Source: Paulownia fortunei (taxonomy: Eukaryota > Streptophyta > Magnoliopsida > Lamiales > Paulowniaceae). From it: a stretch of 64,000 bases of DNA. The stretch is from positions 21,483,993 through 21,547,992 of the forward strand of contig CM033109.1 in assembly GCA_019321725.1 (NCBI GenBank), given 5' to 3'. Each line of letters opens with the position of its first letter. Position 1 is the first letter of the stretch. Positions 24,391-37,273 of this stretch are shown piece after piece. Below the pieces are notes generated by a model. That model saw only the letters and a program-made list of their open reading frames with translations, searched no databases and was not told the origin of the DNA. The position numbers were made by a program, and so were the translations under genes.

Positions 24391-26273
24391 AAGACAAACA
24401 TGGAGTATTCTTAGGAGGCCTCAGGATAATGGGTCTCGGAACAATTACAATCATCCTATTTGTAATTGTCTTAAGACCCAGGATTCCAGAACTCTTCAAG
24501 AATCACACAGAAATTATGGCCCTAGTTAGAGAAAAATATCAGTGTTTTGCTAGAGGAGGGGAAAGGAAAAGAAGATTGATAGATTTTTGTTCTCAAGTCT
24601 TAAACTTAAAAAACCTTAATTTAATGCTGTGGATTTTGTCTGTAGTAAGAGGGACTTGAACCATTTCCTGTTTTCTTGCTGTCTCTATTGGTTTTGTTAC
24701 TTTATTTGTTTGATGACAAACTAATGGAATTTCAGTTTTCAATTTCATGTTTGTTCTCTTCCTCTTCCCAAGTACCATGAAAACAGTAGAACTTATGCAG
24801 TGTTTCTTGGATTTTTGTTTGCCTATTCAGAGAAAGCAACTGAGAGGAATTGACAATGATGTAACATAGTTTCTGTCTGTCTGAAAACTCTGAAACTCTG
24901 GACAAAGATCTTGACATTGGCAGTGTTTGGTTGTAAGAAAATGATAAACAATTAAAATACAAGGGGTAGGTTATTTTCAAGATATTCTGTCATGATTGTT
25001 TCTTATTTTTAGGAAGATCTTAGTGATTATTAAAATGTGATAGAAATGTTAATGAGGGAATAATTAAAGGATAATTGTTTCACATGTCCCTATGCCGTAG
25101 AAATTCAGTGAGCATGAGCATCAATTTCAGGATAGAGTTTCCGCGTTCTCGCCGGACCAAATCCAACCAAAGATTTGGACGTGAAATGAAAGTCAATATA
25201 ATAATGTCATCAGTTAGGACTTGGGAAAACATTTGATTATTTTTCACAGCTTGTCTTTCTTTTAGAAGAGGGGGCAAAATTAAATAATTCAACACTTTTG
25301 AAATTTTTATTTGAAAGACTTGCCAAAAATATTTTTTTATACTTTATGTTAATTATCAATAATCATAAACTAATTTAAAATTAATTGAATAATATGAATT
25401 GTTGAACGAACATATTGCTCAACGACAGATTGTGTTATGCTTCATATATGTCTTGTCCGTTAATTAATAAGAAGCCTATTATAAATATTCAAACTTATAT
25501 GATCAATCAGAAGAAATATACGATAAAATATCATGAAAGATGATAGGTATCATTAATATTCACACATTAATAGGCACATGACTTCTTCATTAATATGATG
25601 AGGAAGAAAACAAATATTTCATGTCCTAATTAGTAGTTTATGAATCAATCATAATTTGTAAACTTGTCAATAATACAAGAATTGAACTTTAAAAATGAAG
25701 GAAGAGAGAAGAATACTCGACCCGTCCCAAAAGGAAGAGACTTTTATGACTCGTGCAATCGATCCATATATGATTTGTTATTGAAGTTTATTTTCAAGAT
25801 TCATGTGCAATAATCCATATATTTTATAGAAAATTTGTAGTCTATTCTTGTGTCGGATGAACCACATTTTCACTAACTCCATTTTTTTTTAACACATGTT
25901 TTAGTCCATCAAATAATTAGCTTCTAACTAAGAAAAGAGAAAATATCAATGCCTTCACAACTCTAGAAGCATACAAATTTGCAATGAATTTAACTAATAT
26001 AATTTTTAAAGAATGTCTTAAAGCGAGGACATTCCACTATTGCCCCCAAGGCATCAATCTAATAGGCGTATAATGATAGACAATTTGCTGATATATAAAA
26101 CGTAATTTTAATCTTTTAGGTGTAAAATACTTGAAAGATTCCAAGAAGGTACAAAAATAAAACTTCTCCAATGTCTATTCTCCCTCTCTCAAAAGAATGA
26201 GTTAATTTTGTAAATTATGTCGGAAACTTGGATTCTAATTAAAAAATACTAAAATATTTTATTTACTTAGTTT
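24391..26273. other. Dof 3' untranslated region, then AT-rich intergenic DNA
   Basis: The first 500-600 bases are less AT-rich and probably contain the 3' untranslated region. Beyond about 25300 I see no gene or repeat. Confidence 0.5.
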
Positions 26274-26525
26274 GGATAAATTACAAAAACTATATCTGAA
26301 GTTTGACCTAATTATAAAAAATTTAAATAACTTTTAAAATTATAAATGTCCTCCTGATATTTTTTTTTTTTACACAAATTACATATGTTGAGAGACGATA
26401 TTAGTAAAATAAAAATAAACCTCAATGGGGTATTTGTAATGTTTCAAGGAGTATTTGTAATTATGAAACATAGTAGAGTTTTTATAAATAAGTCAAATCT
26501 CAAGAATAGTTTCTATAATTTACCA
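26274..26525. mobile_element. ~252-bp foldback MITE
   Basis: The left end, GGATAAATTACAAAAACTAT, and the inward-read right end, TGGTAAATTATAGAAACTAT, continue as imperfect inverted repeats for about 45 bp, including GAAGTTTGACCTAATTATAAA versus GAGATTTGACTTATTTATAAA. There is no coding capacity. The terminus resembles that of the element at 61487-61623. Confidence 0.65.
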
Positions 26526-27101
26526 TACTTCTTTTATGACGCACAAAATATATCGAAAAGGAAAATGTAATGTAACTTAATTACTTTTCAATGTTTTTCA
26601 TGAGGGAAAGAATCTCCTTCTTCTTCTCCCTCTCTTCAAGTAATTTTCATCGGTAAAAGTTATGTTCATACTTGTATTATTGAAAAAATAAAATCCAAAA
26701 TATTAACTTAAGAGAGGGTAGAATTAAAATTAATACAATATATAGTTAGAAGAGACTTATCTCATTGAAATAAGAAATAGAAAAATGCATTTATGTTGCA
26801 AATACTTTTATGAAAAGCAAGAAGTATAGATGCCTTGCCTTTCAGAAAGTTACACTTAGGAGTTTGTATTAGGTAAAATCAAAGTGAAATTGAAAACTCC
26901 AATTAAAATAAATCACATGTTGAATATATTAAGCAATTTTTCTATAAATTTGGTATAGTTTTTAACCTAATTGCTTTGTTAAATCTAGTTTGGTATTAGC
27001 TTAAAAAATATTTCTTTTAAAAAGCTTTGAGCTACATATTTATGGAAATTCAATAAACAAAAATGACAAGTCGCACGGATAGTAATTACTGATATATCGA
27101 T

Positions 27102-27221
27102 AGGACTGGAAGTGAATTGAGCCGAGGCAAATACGTTTAGTATTTATATTTGTTTGAATTTTATTAATTTTTAAAAATTATATTTGAATTTAATTTGATT
27201 ATTAATCAAATCGAGTTTGAA
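27102..27221. mobile_element. Truncated copy of a dispersed non-autonomous repeat (family shared with 38854 and 53373)
   Basis: GTGAATTGAGCCGAGGC, then ATTTGAATTTAATTTGATTA and AAATCGAGTTTGAA match the copies at 38854-39020 and 53373-53545. The copy stops at about 27221, where the Copia-associated sequence begins; its missing half is not found on the other side. Confidence 0.55.
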
Positions 27222-30200
27222 AGGATCATAATTGATTATGATGAAATCATAATTAATTATGTTTTAATTAGTTGGCATTGATTGATAATTTGTTATCTTG
27301 CACAAGTATTAATTGAATTTATTGATTTACCTTTTATGAATTAATTGTCTAGTTTATCTTGTGCAAATTTAGTTAGATTGCATTGATGGAAAGATTTTAT
27401 TTACAAAGATAAGTTGGAATCTTTTTTCTGATAAGGAAATGATATTAATATATCTTGTATTATTATATACAACATATCTAGATACTTTTGAAGTGAATAT
27501 TCGAACTTAATTGATGTTGCATATATACCCAAAGATTGAATATGCAATACACGCCTTTGAAAGAAGAAGTTCATGGCTTCAAACTTTGAGAATTGCTCTC
27601 ATTTTTATTCACTTTTCGGAAGAAGAGGGTGAGCCTTTTAGGAAATAGGCATAATTTTTCGGGAGAAGGTCGGTCTGCCGTCTGAAGGGATTTCAGCATT
27701 GAAGGGAGTTCAATAGTGCAGACTTAAAAGTCAAGGGAATCCCGCTTAACCTTCACTAATTGATTTGTTTAAGAACGACGTCATTAGTAAAGAGAGGGTC
27801 TTTATATTTTGAATAAGTCCATTATTGTAACTGTAATCTCAATTAGTGAAGTATTCATTGCAGGTGGTGGTCTTGTGCGTGTAGAGTACATTTGTACTTG
27901 AAGTATGTAAAAATTTCATGTATCATTTATTTTACTGTCATTTACTTGTTGCAACAAACTGTACAATAATTGAATCTGATTAATAAGTAAAGTTGGTAAT
28001 AGTACGAAAACAAATATAACAATTAGCATCAATAGCTGGTCACTAGATACATTTAGTGAGGTTTTGGGAATTAATCTGTTTAATTACAGGAATGGACCAT
28101 CTTTGGGAAGGAGGATCAACTACTCGATCACCACTATTGGAAGGAACAAATTACTCATTCTGGAAGGCAAAAATGTGAGCCTTCATTAAATCTGTGAATG
28201 AGCGGGTTTGGCATGCTGTTGTAATAGGTTGGGAACATCCAGTGATGATAAATGAGCAGAAATATGAGGTTCTTAAGTCTAAAAATCAATGGAACACTAA
28301 GGAAGAAGAACTTGTAAATTACAACTCAAAGGCCCTAAATGCAATATTTAGTGTGGTTGATGTTAATCAATTCAAATTGATTGCAATATGTGAAAGTGCA
28401 AATGAGGCTTGGACAACTTTTCAAACTGCCTATAAAGGAATTGCAATAATGCGAATATCAAAACTCCAAATTTTGGCCTCAAGTTTTGAAAATCTTATAA
28501 TGGAGTAGAATGAGACAATTGCCACTTTCAATGCAAAGTTATGTGACATAGCAAATGAAGTTCAAGCTCTTGGCAAAAAATATTCAAACTATAAACTTGT
28601 ACGAAAAGCCTTAAGGTCCGTACCAAAAAGATTTGTGTACAAGGTCACTGTCATTGAAGAAACCTATGATATTGAAAAAATGAAATTAGATAAGTTGATG
28701 GGTTTCTTATAAAATTTGAATTGAATCTCAATCACAACATGAGAGATAAAGAAAAAAGTGTTGTTTCCCAAGCTAAAGTTCCAAAATCAACATCTGCATT
28801 AGAAGACAACGATGATATGTCAGAATCTTTGGCTTTTGTGACAAATTTTTTGGGGAAATGTATCAAAATGATAGATGAAAACTCAAACAAACCAAAGTCT
28901 GGTAAGTTTTTCAAATCACAAAAGGATAAAACTAATTTTAATTCTTTTGATAACAGGAAAAATAGAAGGATTCAATGTCGTGAATGTGAAGAATTTTGAC
29001 ATATCCAAGCAGAATGTGTCAATACTCTCAACGGATGGGCAAGTCTTTGACTCTACCTAGAGTGATGAGCAATCTGAAGGAAGTCAAGAAAATGATCATA
29101 CGGCATTCAACTCTAAAATAATGAACAATCATCATAAACATGTTACAACAAATCAAAGGTATGTTCCAACAGTTCAATATAATGCAACGTGCTTGACTTC
29201 ATCTACTGCAACAGGTGAGAATGATGTGCAGATTTCAGATTTAGAAACTAATGGTGAAGATGATGAGCCCAGTATCGAGGAAATTCAGCAAATATATAAC
29301 AAAATATTTCAAAAGTGCTTGAAATATAAAAACCAACAAGTCACTTGAGAAATAAATTGTTGTACTAAACAAAGAAAAAGAATCGATGAAACTAGAAATA
29401 CTTGAATTTATAAATCTTGATGCTAAAAAGGACAGAAAAATCCACAAAACTGAACAGGAACTACTTCACACTCAAAAAATGATGAAGCTCGACTCTGATA
29501 AGAAAAAATTAGTTGAAATACTTTCCATTGGTAAACCATGCAGTGATCATCACGGGTTGGGATACATTGGTGAGTCTTCAACTTCAAAAACTATTTTTGT
29601 AAAGGAAACAAAACTTGTTCACTTCATATTTGATAAAAGCAAAAAACCTATTTTTCAAAAGTCAATGCCAAAAAGGTTTATAATTATATGTCATTTCTGC
29701 AATCTACCTGGACATATCCGACCAAGATGTTTTAGGTTTAAAAAGGCTTTAAGGAATGGTATGCATTTTGGTTCACCTGCTTCTGCAATGTTGCAACAAA
29801 AATCTAAATTGTTGCAACATACTCCTAAAATCAAAATTGATTTGAAAAATAAATCTCAAAATAGAATCTAGATTATAAAGTTAGATCTTAGATGTTTAAT
29901 TGCATATATTTCTTTAAAAGTATGTACTAATGATACTTGATATTTTCTTAGTGGATGTTCCAAACATATAATAGGTAACAAGTAAAAATTGAAAGGCTAT
30001 CAAAGTGTGAATGAAGGACATGTTATCTTTAGAGATGGTGAAAAGGGACGTGTATTTGGAAAAGGAGTACTCAATATTGAAGGACTGCCAAAACTCAAAA
30101 ATATACTCGATGTAAAAAGTTTGAAGGCAAATCTGATCAGCATTAGCCAACTTTATGATCATAATCTCTTTTTTAGGTTTAATAAAAACAAATACCAAGT

Positions 30201-31760
30201 ATTTGATGAAACTAACAAGTGCGTGTTAACTGGATCTAGTTCATCTGATAATTGTTATATGTTGCAATAACCTCAGGTATGTTACAATATAAAAGTTTAT
30301 GAAATTGGTTTATGACACCAAAAATTAAGGCATTTAAATTTCAAGAATCTGACTAAAATTATGAACGCAAAAGTTGTGCTAGGAGTACCAAAGCTGAACA
30401 AAAAGAATTGAGAAGTGTGTAGTGTATGTCAGCTTGAAAAGTAAAAGAATGGTAACACACAAAGTGTTGCAAAACATCAGTACATCACGTACTCTAGAAC
30501 TTCTTCACATGGACCTCATGGGACTTATGCAGGTAGAAAGTTTAAGAGGAAAGAGGTATGTGTTTGTGTGTATTAATGATTTTTCTAGATTTACTTGGGT
30601 AGATTTTATTAGAAAAAAATTGAATACCTTTCAAGTGTTTAAAAAATTAGTAAATGAAAAGAATAACAATATTAGTAAGATAGTTAGAATTCGAAGTGAT
30701 CATGGTAAGTAATTTGAAAATGCTGTCTTCACCAATTTTTGTGAAAAATATGGAATTGCATATGAATTTTTGGCTACAAAAACACCACAACAAAATGGTG
30801 TGGTGGAAATAAAGAACAGAACCCTTCAAGAGATGGCTAGGGTAATGTTGAATTTCAAATGAATAGCCATCCATTTTTAGGCAGAAGCAGTCAGCACTGC
30901 ATATTACACCATCAATAGGGTGTATTTGAGGTTAGGTACTAAGAACACCCTATATGAGATTTGGAAAGATAAAAAGCCTAATAAGCTATTTTCATGTATT
31001 TGGTTGTTCATGTTATGTATTGAATAGTCGTGAGTAATTAAGAAAATTTGATACTAAAAGTGATAGAGGAATTTTTCTTGTTTATTCTTTGAATAGTAGG
31101 GCATATCATGTTTCTAACATGAGAATTCAAACTATCATGGATTCCTCAAATATTGTTATTGATGATTTTTATGTTTCTACTGGACTAATAGAAGAAGAGG
31201 AAATTCTCATACTCAGCGAGGAAGAAAAAAAAAACTAAACATAATAACATTCAAGTCATCACTAAGGAGGATGTTGTAACAAATGAAACTGGACTGGGGA
31301 CAAAAAACGATGTCAGTACTAAAACAGTTCAGAAGGAACTTTCAATCAAAGTTCAGAAGAACCATCCTACTCATCAAATCATTGGTTCGCTAACTGAAAG
31401 TATGCGAATAAGGGACAAGTCAAAGGTAAGTTACAAAGATATGGTAAGATATGTGTGTTTCACCTCTTTAACTAAACCTAAAAATGAGAAAGAAAAAATA
31501 GTTGAGCAACTAAAAGATTTGGAGTGTCCACATTTTCCTAATCATATTTTTTGTGATAATTCAAGTGTTCAAACACTCAAAAACGAAGCATTTAGATATT
31601 CAACATCATTTTATTAGGGATTTAGCTGGAAAAAAAACTGTGGTGATTAACTGCGATAGAGAAAAAAATGGTTGACATATTTACCAAACTTCTAAATGCA
31701 CTTTATTTTAATTCCTTGAAAAAATCTCTAGGAATTTGTGTAATCTAATTGCATGAAAAT
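27222..31760 (+). mobile_element. Degenerate Ty1/copia retrotransposon lacking reverse transcriptase
   Basis: The region 27222-28020 probably holds the 5' LTR, but its ends are not proven. A primer-binding-like site, TTAGCATCAATAGCTGGT, is at 28023-28040 (degenerate initiator-Met type). Gag starts at 28092 and is broken by stops at 28176, 28506 and 28710 and by frameshifts. Two zinc-knuckle traces (CRECEEF; CHFCNLPGHIRPRC) follow. Next come protease/pre-integrase pieces (VLNIEGLPKLKNILDVKSLK), then integrase (LLHMDLMGLMQVESLRGKRY, IRSDHGK, TKTPQQNGVVE). The sequence then jumps from the segment before reverse transcriptase (SLTKPKNEKE, about 31480) to the RNase H end (HIFCDNSSVQTL; DIQHHFIRDLAGKK), so the reverse transcriptase is deleted. 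I found no 3' LTR. Confidence 0.8.
28092..30870 (+). pseudogene. Copia gag-integrase reading frame, multiply interrupted
   Basis: Open pieces: 28194-28508 and 28721-28999 (gag), 29386-29871 (second zinc knuckle, CHFC..GH....C), 29989-30270 (protease/pre-integrase) and 30422-30862 (integrase core). A stop replaces the expected Gly/Thr after IRSDHGK. It cannot make a working polyprotein. Confidence 0.8.
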
Positions 31761-32500
31761 TCAAAAGAAAAAAGGAATTTGTTGCAACCATATTATTTGC
31801 ATAGTTATCTATACATGTTGCAACAATTCAATAGTTGTTAAAACATCTTTTGCATAACATGATAGGAACTGCATTAAGCATTATGCATTTGTTCTATATG
31901 TGTTTTAAATGGTCAAATTTTGAAATTTTGGTCTGCTGAATCTTATTAGAACACAACTGTTTTCTAAAAATTTGATAAACGTTCTATCAAATGTTCATTG
32001 ATATTGTGCTTATTTGGAGGCCTTTGATATAAAAAACTATTTATCTAATGGTGTTGAGCTAGCCATATAAAAATCTATCTTATAGTTTATGATTTAAATA
32101 AAATAATTTTTCATGTGAAAAGAATAGAATAGAGTGAAAACTACTAACTAAATAAATCTAATTCAAAATGTGAGAGAGAAGAGCATTTTACACAAAAAAG
32201 AAGAAGAAAGAAAATAAAAATTGCATGAAATCTCTCTCTCAAAAGATTTGAGAAATTGAATTTGTAGATGTAATAAAAAATTTCTTTTGCAGAAATGATT
32301 GAAGAGAATCTCAAACTTTGACACATAAAAATTTAATTTTTTAAAATATATGACATGTTTTATTATGTCAAAATTTATGTATTTTGAAATTTTCAATTTT
32401 ATAGGCATAAATTAGGAATTTGTGTGTGCTTGGAAATGCATCATAAGATATTTGGATATATATAAAAGTAATTTGAAATTCTTACATATTCGGTGGTACA
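31761..32500. other. AT-rich stretch between the Copia remnant and the SEN2 copy
   Basis: I see no gene. The segment just before 32517 is probably the 3' untranslated region of the minus-strand SEN2 copy, since similarity to the second copy begins only at about 32500. Confidence 0.4.
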
Positions 32501-32516
32501 TTATAGAGAATTAAGT

Positions 32517-33245
32517 TCATGATTCCTTCTCTACAATTGTTTGATTCTCACGGCTGTGCTCAGGATTCCACCTGGTGACAGTTCTCTCCACAACACAGTA
32601 ATGCTCCAAACTTGAAGGAGAAATAGCACCATTACCATTTTTGCTGATGTGAAGAATCAACAACGTTTTTGCTACACTACCACAAAGTCGAAGAGTGCAA
32701 TGAAAATCAGACCAAACCTTCAACCGAGCATTTCTATCTCCATCTTCATCGGACAAGACTAGAACCGCATATTCAGAGTGCACTAGAGCTGGATGATGAC
32801 GATAGGCAACAAAGTCAACACCATACTGAGACCCTGCCCTAACCACCCAGTTCTTCATGCGAAGATGAGAATATGCTTTAAATAGAAATGGGAAACCAAC
32901 TCTCTTGGATGTCATATAATGCCACAACTCTTCATCATTTTTTGCACACTTATTTTCACCTACTACCTTGATGCATTTCATCACAAAGCATAAGTAAAGA
33001 GCTTCCTCAAGACTTAATTGAAACCACTGCGTATCCTTCTCTGCGGTAATAATGGGACGACCAAAACATGCATGGTTAAAGAGTTCAGTTTGCTCTGGAT
33101 GTGCTGCAAGAAGCACGCTACACCCTGAAAGCAGTCCTTGAGAATTAGATTCGATCAAAGAGGATTGAAGCCGGGAAACTATGGTGGACATGGGTTCTGC
33201 TAGGGCTTTTGCTTCAGCTGTTTTTCCTTTCCATCTTGGTGCCAT
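32517..33245 (-). CDS. SEN2: tRNA-splicing endonuclease subunit Sen2-type, copy 1
   Basis: This is the catalytic subunit that cuts one splice site of intron-containing pre-tRNAs (in plants mainly tRNA-Tyr and elongator tRNA-Met). The coding region is a single exon of 242 residues, a usual length for plant Sen2 proteins. An N-terminal Sen-type domain (residues about 30-125) is followed by the nuclease fold: SQYGVDFVAYRHHPALVHSE, then SVAKTLLILH. The likely catalytic triad is Tyr148, His156 and Lys193, all present. The start MAPRWKGK follows a GAAGCAG acceptor-like site two bases upstream of the ATG, suggesting a 5' untranslated intron. A second copy lies 29 kb away at 61683-62420. The two proteins differ at about 21 positions, none of them in the triad. 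Confidence 0.93.
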   Translation of the reverse strand: MAPRWKGKTAEAKALAEPMSTIVSRLQSSLIESNSQGLLSGCSVLLAAHPEQTELFNHACFGRPIITAEKDTQWFQLSLEEALYLCFVMKCIKVVGENKCAKNDEELWHYMTSKRVGFPFLFKAYSHLRMKNWVVRAGSQYGVDFVAYRHHPALVHSEYAVLVLSDEDGDRNARLKVWSDFHCTLRLCGSVAKTLLILHISKNGNGAISPSSLEHYCVVERTVTRWNPEHSRENQTIVEKES

Positions 33246-34705
33246 ATCTGCTTCACAGAAAATAATAAGATCCCTTTATGCTTCAATGAAAATGCCAACA
33301 ATGAGAAAAGTAGGCAAAACACATTAAGAGAACATTAAAAGTAGCTCATGGCAACGATAATACATCATGTCCAAAACTCTGAAGTATAAGATTTTGGCAT
33401 TAGATGAGCTGGAATTTCATCTCTCCATCACCTCATATTGACGTGAATACTTCTATCTCATTATTCGTTACACTAAATTGTTTATTAATCAATGTATTAA
33501 GTTCATTTTTAATAAGTAATTAACCGCTTTAGTGAAAAATAAGAGCAGCACTTGATAGCTGGTGACTGAATAAGCCATGGAAAAATAATAGGGTTGGTCA
33601 TTAGAGTGTATACTCTTAATCTAACTTCTTTTTTGGGGTTGAACCTGCACGAATGAAGTCACACGTGCTCTCATAGATAGCTAAATTAGGATTAGGGAGC
33701 AATGTCCTACATCACAAAAAATATATAAAGTCCTTTTATTATTTACTAGTGGAACACATACGGTGTCTGTATATTTTAAATGAATAAGTTTAGATCAGTT
33801 AGTATTTTTCTAATATCCAATGTATTTATCTAAATCTGTAATAGTAAAACACTTAACTTGATCCCACTCTAAGTAGGTAAAAGGAGATAATTTGATTCGA
33901 AAAGAAAAGAATAAAAGACAATAAGGACAGAGAGGCAGACATGTAGAATAAAGAGATATGGGAGAGAGTCAAAGTAGTTGAACAAATGTCAACTTTGAAG
34001 ATGTCATTTGACTAGGGTTCTCTCCCTTAGTAGATAGTACTAGAACTAGGATTGGAGACACTTTGTGGGTGTGCAGTGTGCTTAAATATTTAAAATTATA
34101 AAGTAGTCATATATTTACAGTACACTGTTATTTTATGGGTTTATTTAGATTTTAATAACTGAAACAAAAATATACTTAAGAAATTTGATGAGAATATTGA
34201 TAAGCCAAATAAGATGTTGGAGAGAAAAGAAAGAAATAATTGTAAATTCATGACAAGTGAGGGGAGAGAGTTTGAGAGAGAGAGAGAGTTTGTGAGTTGA
34301 AGAAAGAATTACGAAAAGAAACCTAACTTTTTTTATTTTTACACATCAAGTAAGAGGTAATTGTTATTTTTTAGACCTAAAGAAACAATAAAGGGCTATT
34401 CATAAATAGTATAGAATAGCCAATGACACACCTATTAGCTACGGTTGGAATCATGGGCATGACCTCAAAACAAATGGGCTAAATACTACACCAAATGCAG
34501 GCAATTATAAACATAAAAAGTTTTGTCTACTGGTATCAAAATTTTGTTGTGCGCACCAGAAAAAAAGGCAATTGTTCTATTGAAATGGCCAGGTTCTGAC
34601 TGAAAATGCAAATATATTTCTAGAAAAGAATAGTAAAGGAACATAATTTACAACTGTTGAAGGCTAAGCCCTAAAGTGATATATGAGTGAAAAAATTCCA
34701 TTTAA
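33246..34705 (-). other. Probable 5' untranslated intron of SEN2 copy 1, partly shared with copy 2
   Basis: 33246-33338 matches 62421-62513 almost base for base, and 34521-34690 matches 63850-63955 (for example TACTGGTATCAAAATTTTGT). The DNA between them is unrelated, so each copy has received different insertions. A (GA)n tract lies at about 34268-34288. The fragment AATGTCCTACATCACAAAAA at about 33701 resembles LTR-type sequence. Confidence 0.6.
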
Positions 34706-37273
34706 TATAAATGAGTTATGAAAATTTTGAGAAAAAATCTGAGGTTGTCCATTTCTAGTAAAATCACTAACTAAAACCTAAAAGAATAGACACAACAAAA
34801 AGATAAATGATCAAGCAAGCATCTTGATTGACCAATTACTTCAAAAAATATCAAATGCTGCAGGTCATAGGCAGAAGAATTAACAACGAAAGTAGTAGAG
34901 ACAATAAGCAACCATTTTCTTGATTGACAAATTAATTCAAAAAAATATCAAATGCTGCAGTTCGTAGGCAGAAGAATTAACGACAGAAATAATTATTTAT
35001 ACTAGCCCAAACAATATCTTTTCCTGATAAATTTCAGGAAAGGCATAATCTTTAAAACAAGATAATATTAATAAAGTAAACCCATAATATAAGAGCTGAA
35101 ATGCTGAAATTTAGGTGCACAAAGATAGTCAGTCAGTGCATTTAACAGCATTAAAAACACAGAAAATACACAATGCATAAGAAAAGAAATAAAATTGGGT
35201 CACCGATAGAAAAATATGGATTGGAATATTGTAGAATGGATACAACTATGAAATATAAGATTTTCGAACCCAAGAAAATATTGAACACGAGCTGTTCGTA
35301 TAAATGTACCGTAGAGATGATTGACCAGTTTTGAGCATGGTTCAGAGGATCGGCAGAATCAGCAGAGTAACGCCAACCTCCATTCCAACATTCCGAGATG
35401 TATCGCTGTTGTGTGTGAATCGGCAGAAGACCGCCTGATCGACCGATATAGCCTGGTACATTCCAAGATGGTTTGCTGCAGGCCTGATTTGTGGCCTTCG
35501 TCTGCTTATGGTCTGGTAGAATAGTCTATACTTGATCAGGATTTGAATGATGAGCGATCTTATATTAAAGAAAACGATTTAATTATTTTGAAAAATAATA
35601 TTACAAAACATACGTGTTATCCTATATACATTTAATTTAAAGAAAAGATGAATTTTCATTACAAATCAAAGTCTTAATCCAGAAATCAAAAAGAAGTTCC
35701 AGCATAAAATATGAGGGTTTAACTGGGCCAGGCTTTTTACCTCACTTTGAAACAGGGCGGAGCCCTGAATCAACCTCTTTCTTATGTGATAAAGGGTTAG
35801 ATTGCAAAGTTAGCTATACCTAATCAAACCCACCACCCATTTGACAGAAAAAATGTCTAAAGCAATCAAATCTTGCACCATTGGCAGTGGAGGCGGGCAC
35901 AGTGAGCAGGTTTTGTTAGGCAACGCCGGGGGCAGTAGTAGAGGGAATGGTGACCGCGGTTTTGTTAGGCAAAGGTGGAGGCCGCTGTGCCAGAAGTGGT
36001 AGCAGCCGCAGTCTAACTCAAGTTCACGATGAATGAAGGCGCGGCACAAGTGAGATGAATGAAGGTCCGGCACGAGCGAGTAGGGGTAAGAGTAAGGTCG
36101 GGTTTTTCGAGTTCGGGTTTTTTGGGCTCGACCCAACAGGTTTTTTCAGGTACCGGGTTAGGTTTTTTTTATTTTATTTTTGCAGATTCCAGATTCAGTA
36201 AAATGTTCAAAGAAAACATTTTTAGTTCTTGATACTACAAACCTACAACAGAACCGAAACTTGAATTCTTGCTTAATCTAGATGGAGTATCTATAAACAC
36301 CAATGATCCAATGGCAACTCCTCATTCTGTACCAAATATGTTACAAAACAGAAAAGCGTTCTACTCTGTATAGAATAGAATAGCTTGAAAACGATGGCTA
36401 GATTTAGATAAATAAGTAGGTCACTGAAAAGTTCATGGTATTCGAAGAGAGAGATGAGCTTCTGAGTCATAGGAAGCAGGTTTAGATAGTAAGCAATGCA
36501 ATGCTTCCTTATATTTCCTTCTCTTTTTAGGGGTGATAGTCAGGTACCCAACCGGGTAATCAAATATTAAAATACTACTTGATCCCGCCTCAAAATTTTA
36601 AGATTAGGTGTAACACAATCGAGCTCTACACAATCAAGTCGGGTCAGGACTGAAAACCAAAACCCAACCAGTCGGGTACCTTTGGTATTAAAAATGAGAC
36701 AATCAAAGTCTGAATTTGAATTTCAAATATGCTGAGGTGATCGTCTGACTTTCAGAAGCTTTTTTCCTTGAATATTCGGTACTTATCAAATTTATTGCTT
36801 GTTGGATGCTGCAAGGTGAAGGTGTGTTAGTTCTTACTTATTATTTTATTTTCCTTTATTTTTTAATTTGTAGTTGAAAATTTTCATCCCAACTACTAAT
36901 TTTTTCTAAAATTTGAAATTCAAATTTAAAACTTAAAATTTCAATGTGATTACAAAAAAATTTCATTGCTAACTTTATTTTTCTTATTATATGGATTATG
37001 ATATCAGCTGCCCTCACCTCTGCCACACCATTCATCATCCGCACCGCCACAGACATCATCCAATCACTTAAACAATCCAGATGAAGAGCAAATTCAGAAA
37101 AAACTTGCAAATTTCTGGGAGACAAGTTGAAGAAACACAGAACTACCTCACACTAGAATTACAAAAGCATGCAATTCCATTTCTTTGAATATGCTTCAAC
37201 AGTACTAGCAAGGCCAAAATGGGTTCAACGAATCCCCAAACCCAAGATGACCAAAAGTTATTCAATACTTAGT
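34706..37273. other. Intergenic or transcribed leader region with short repeats
   Basis: Two related segments are visible: GCTGCAGGTCATAGGCAGAAG (about 34858) and GCTGCAGTTCGTAGGCAGAAG (about 34954), a ~96-bp direct duplication. Around 36085-36165 there are GGGTTTTTCGAGTTCGGG-type repeats. CAGGTACCCAACCGGGTAAT at about 36541 has an inverted partner near 36665, suggesting a small foldback element. Short open frames at 35321-35524 and 35810-36136 show no family. Confidence 0.4.

Noticed and set aside
35810..36136. A 108-residue minus-strand frame upstream of SEN2 copy 1
   Set aside because: Composition follows a G/C-rich repeat (GGGTTTTTCGAGTTCGGG) and no family is recognisable.
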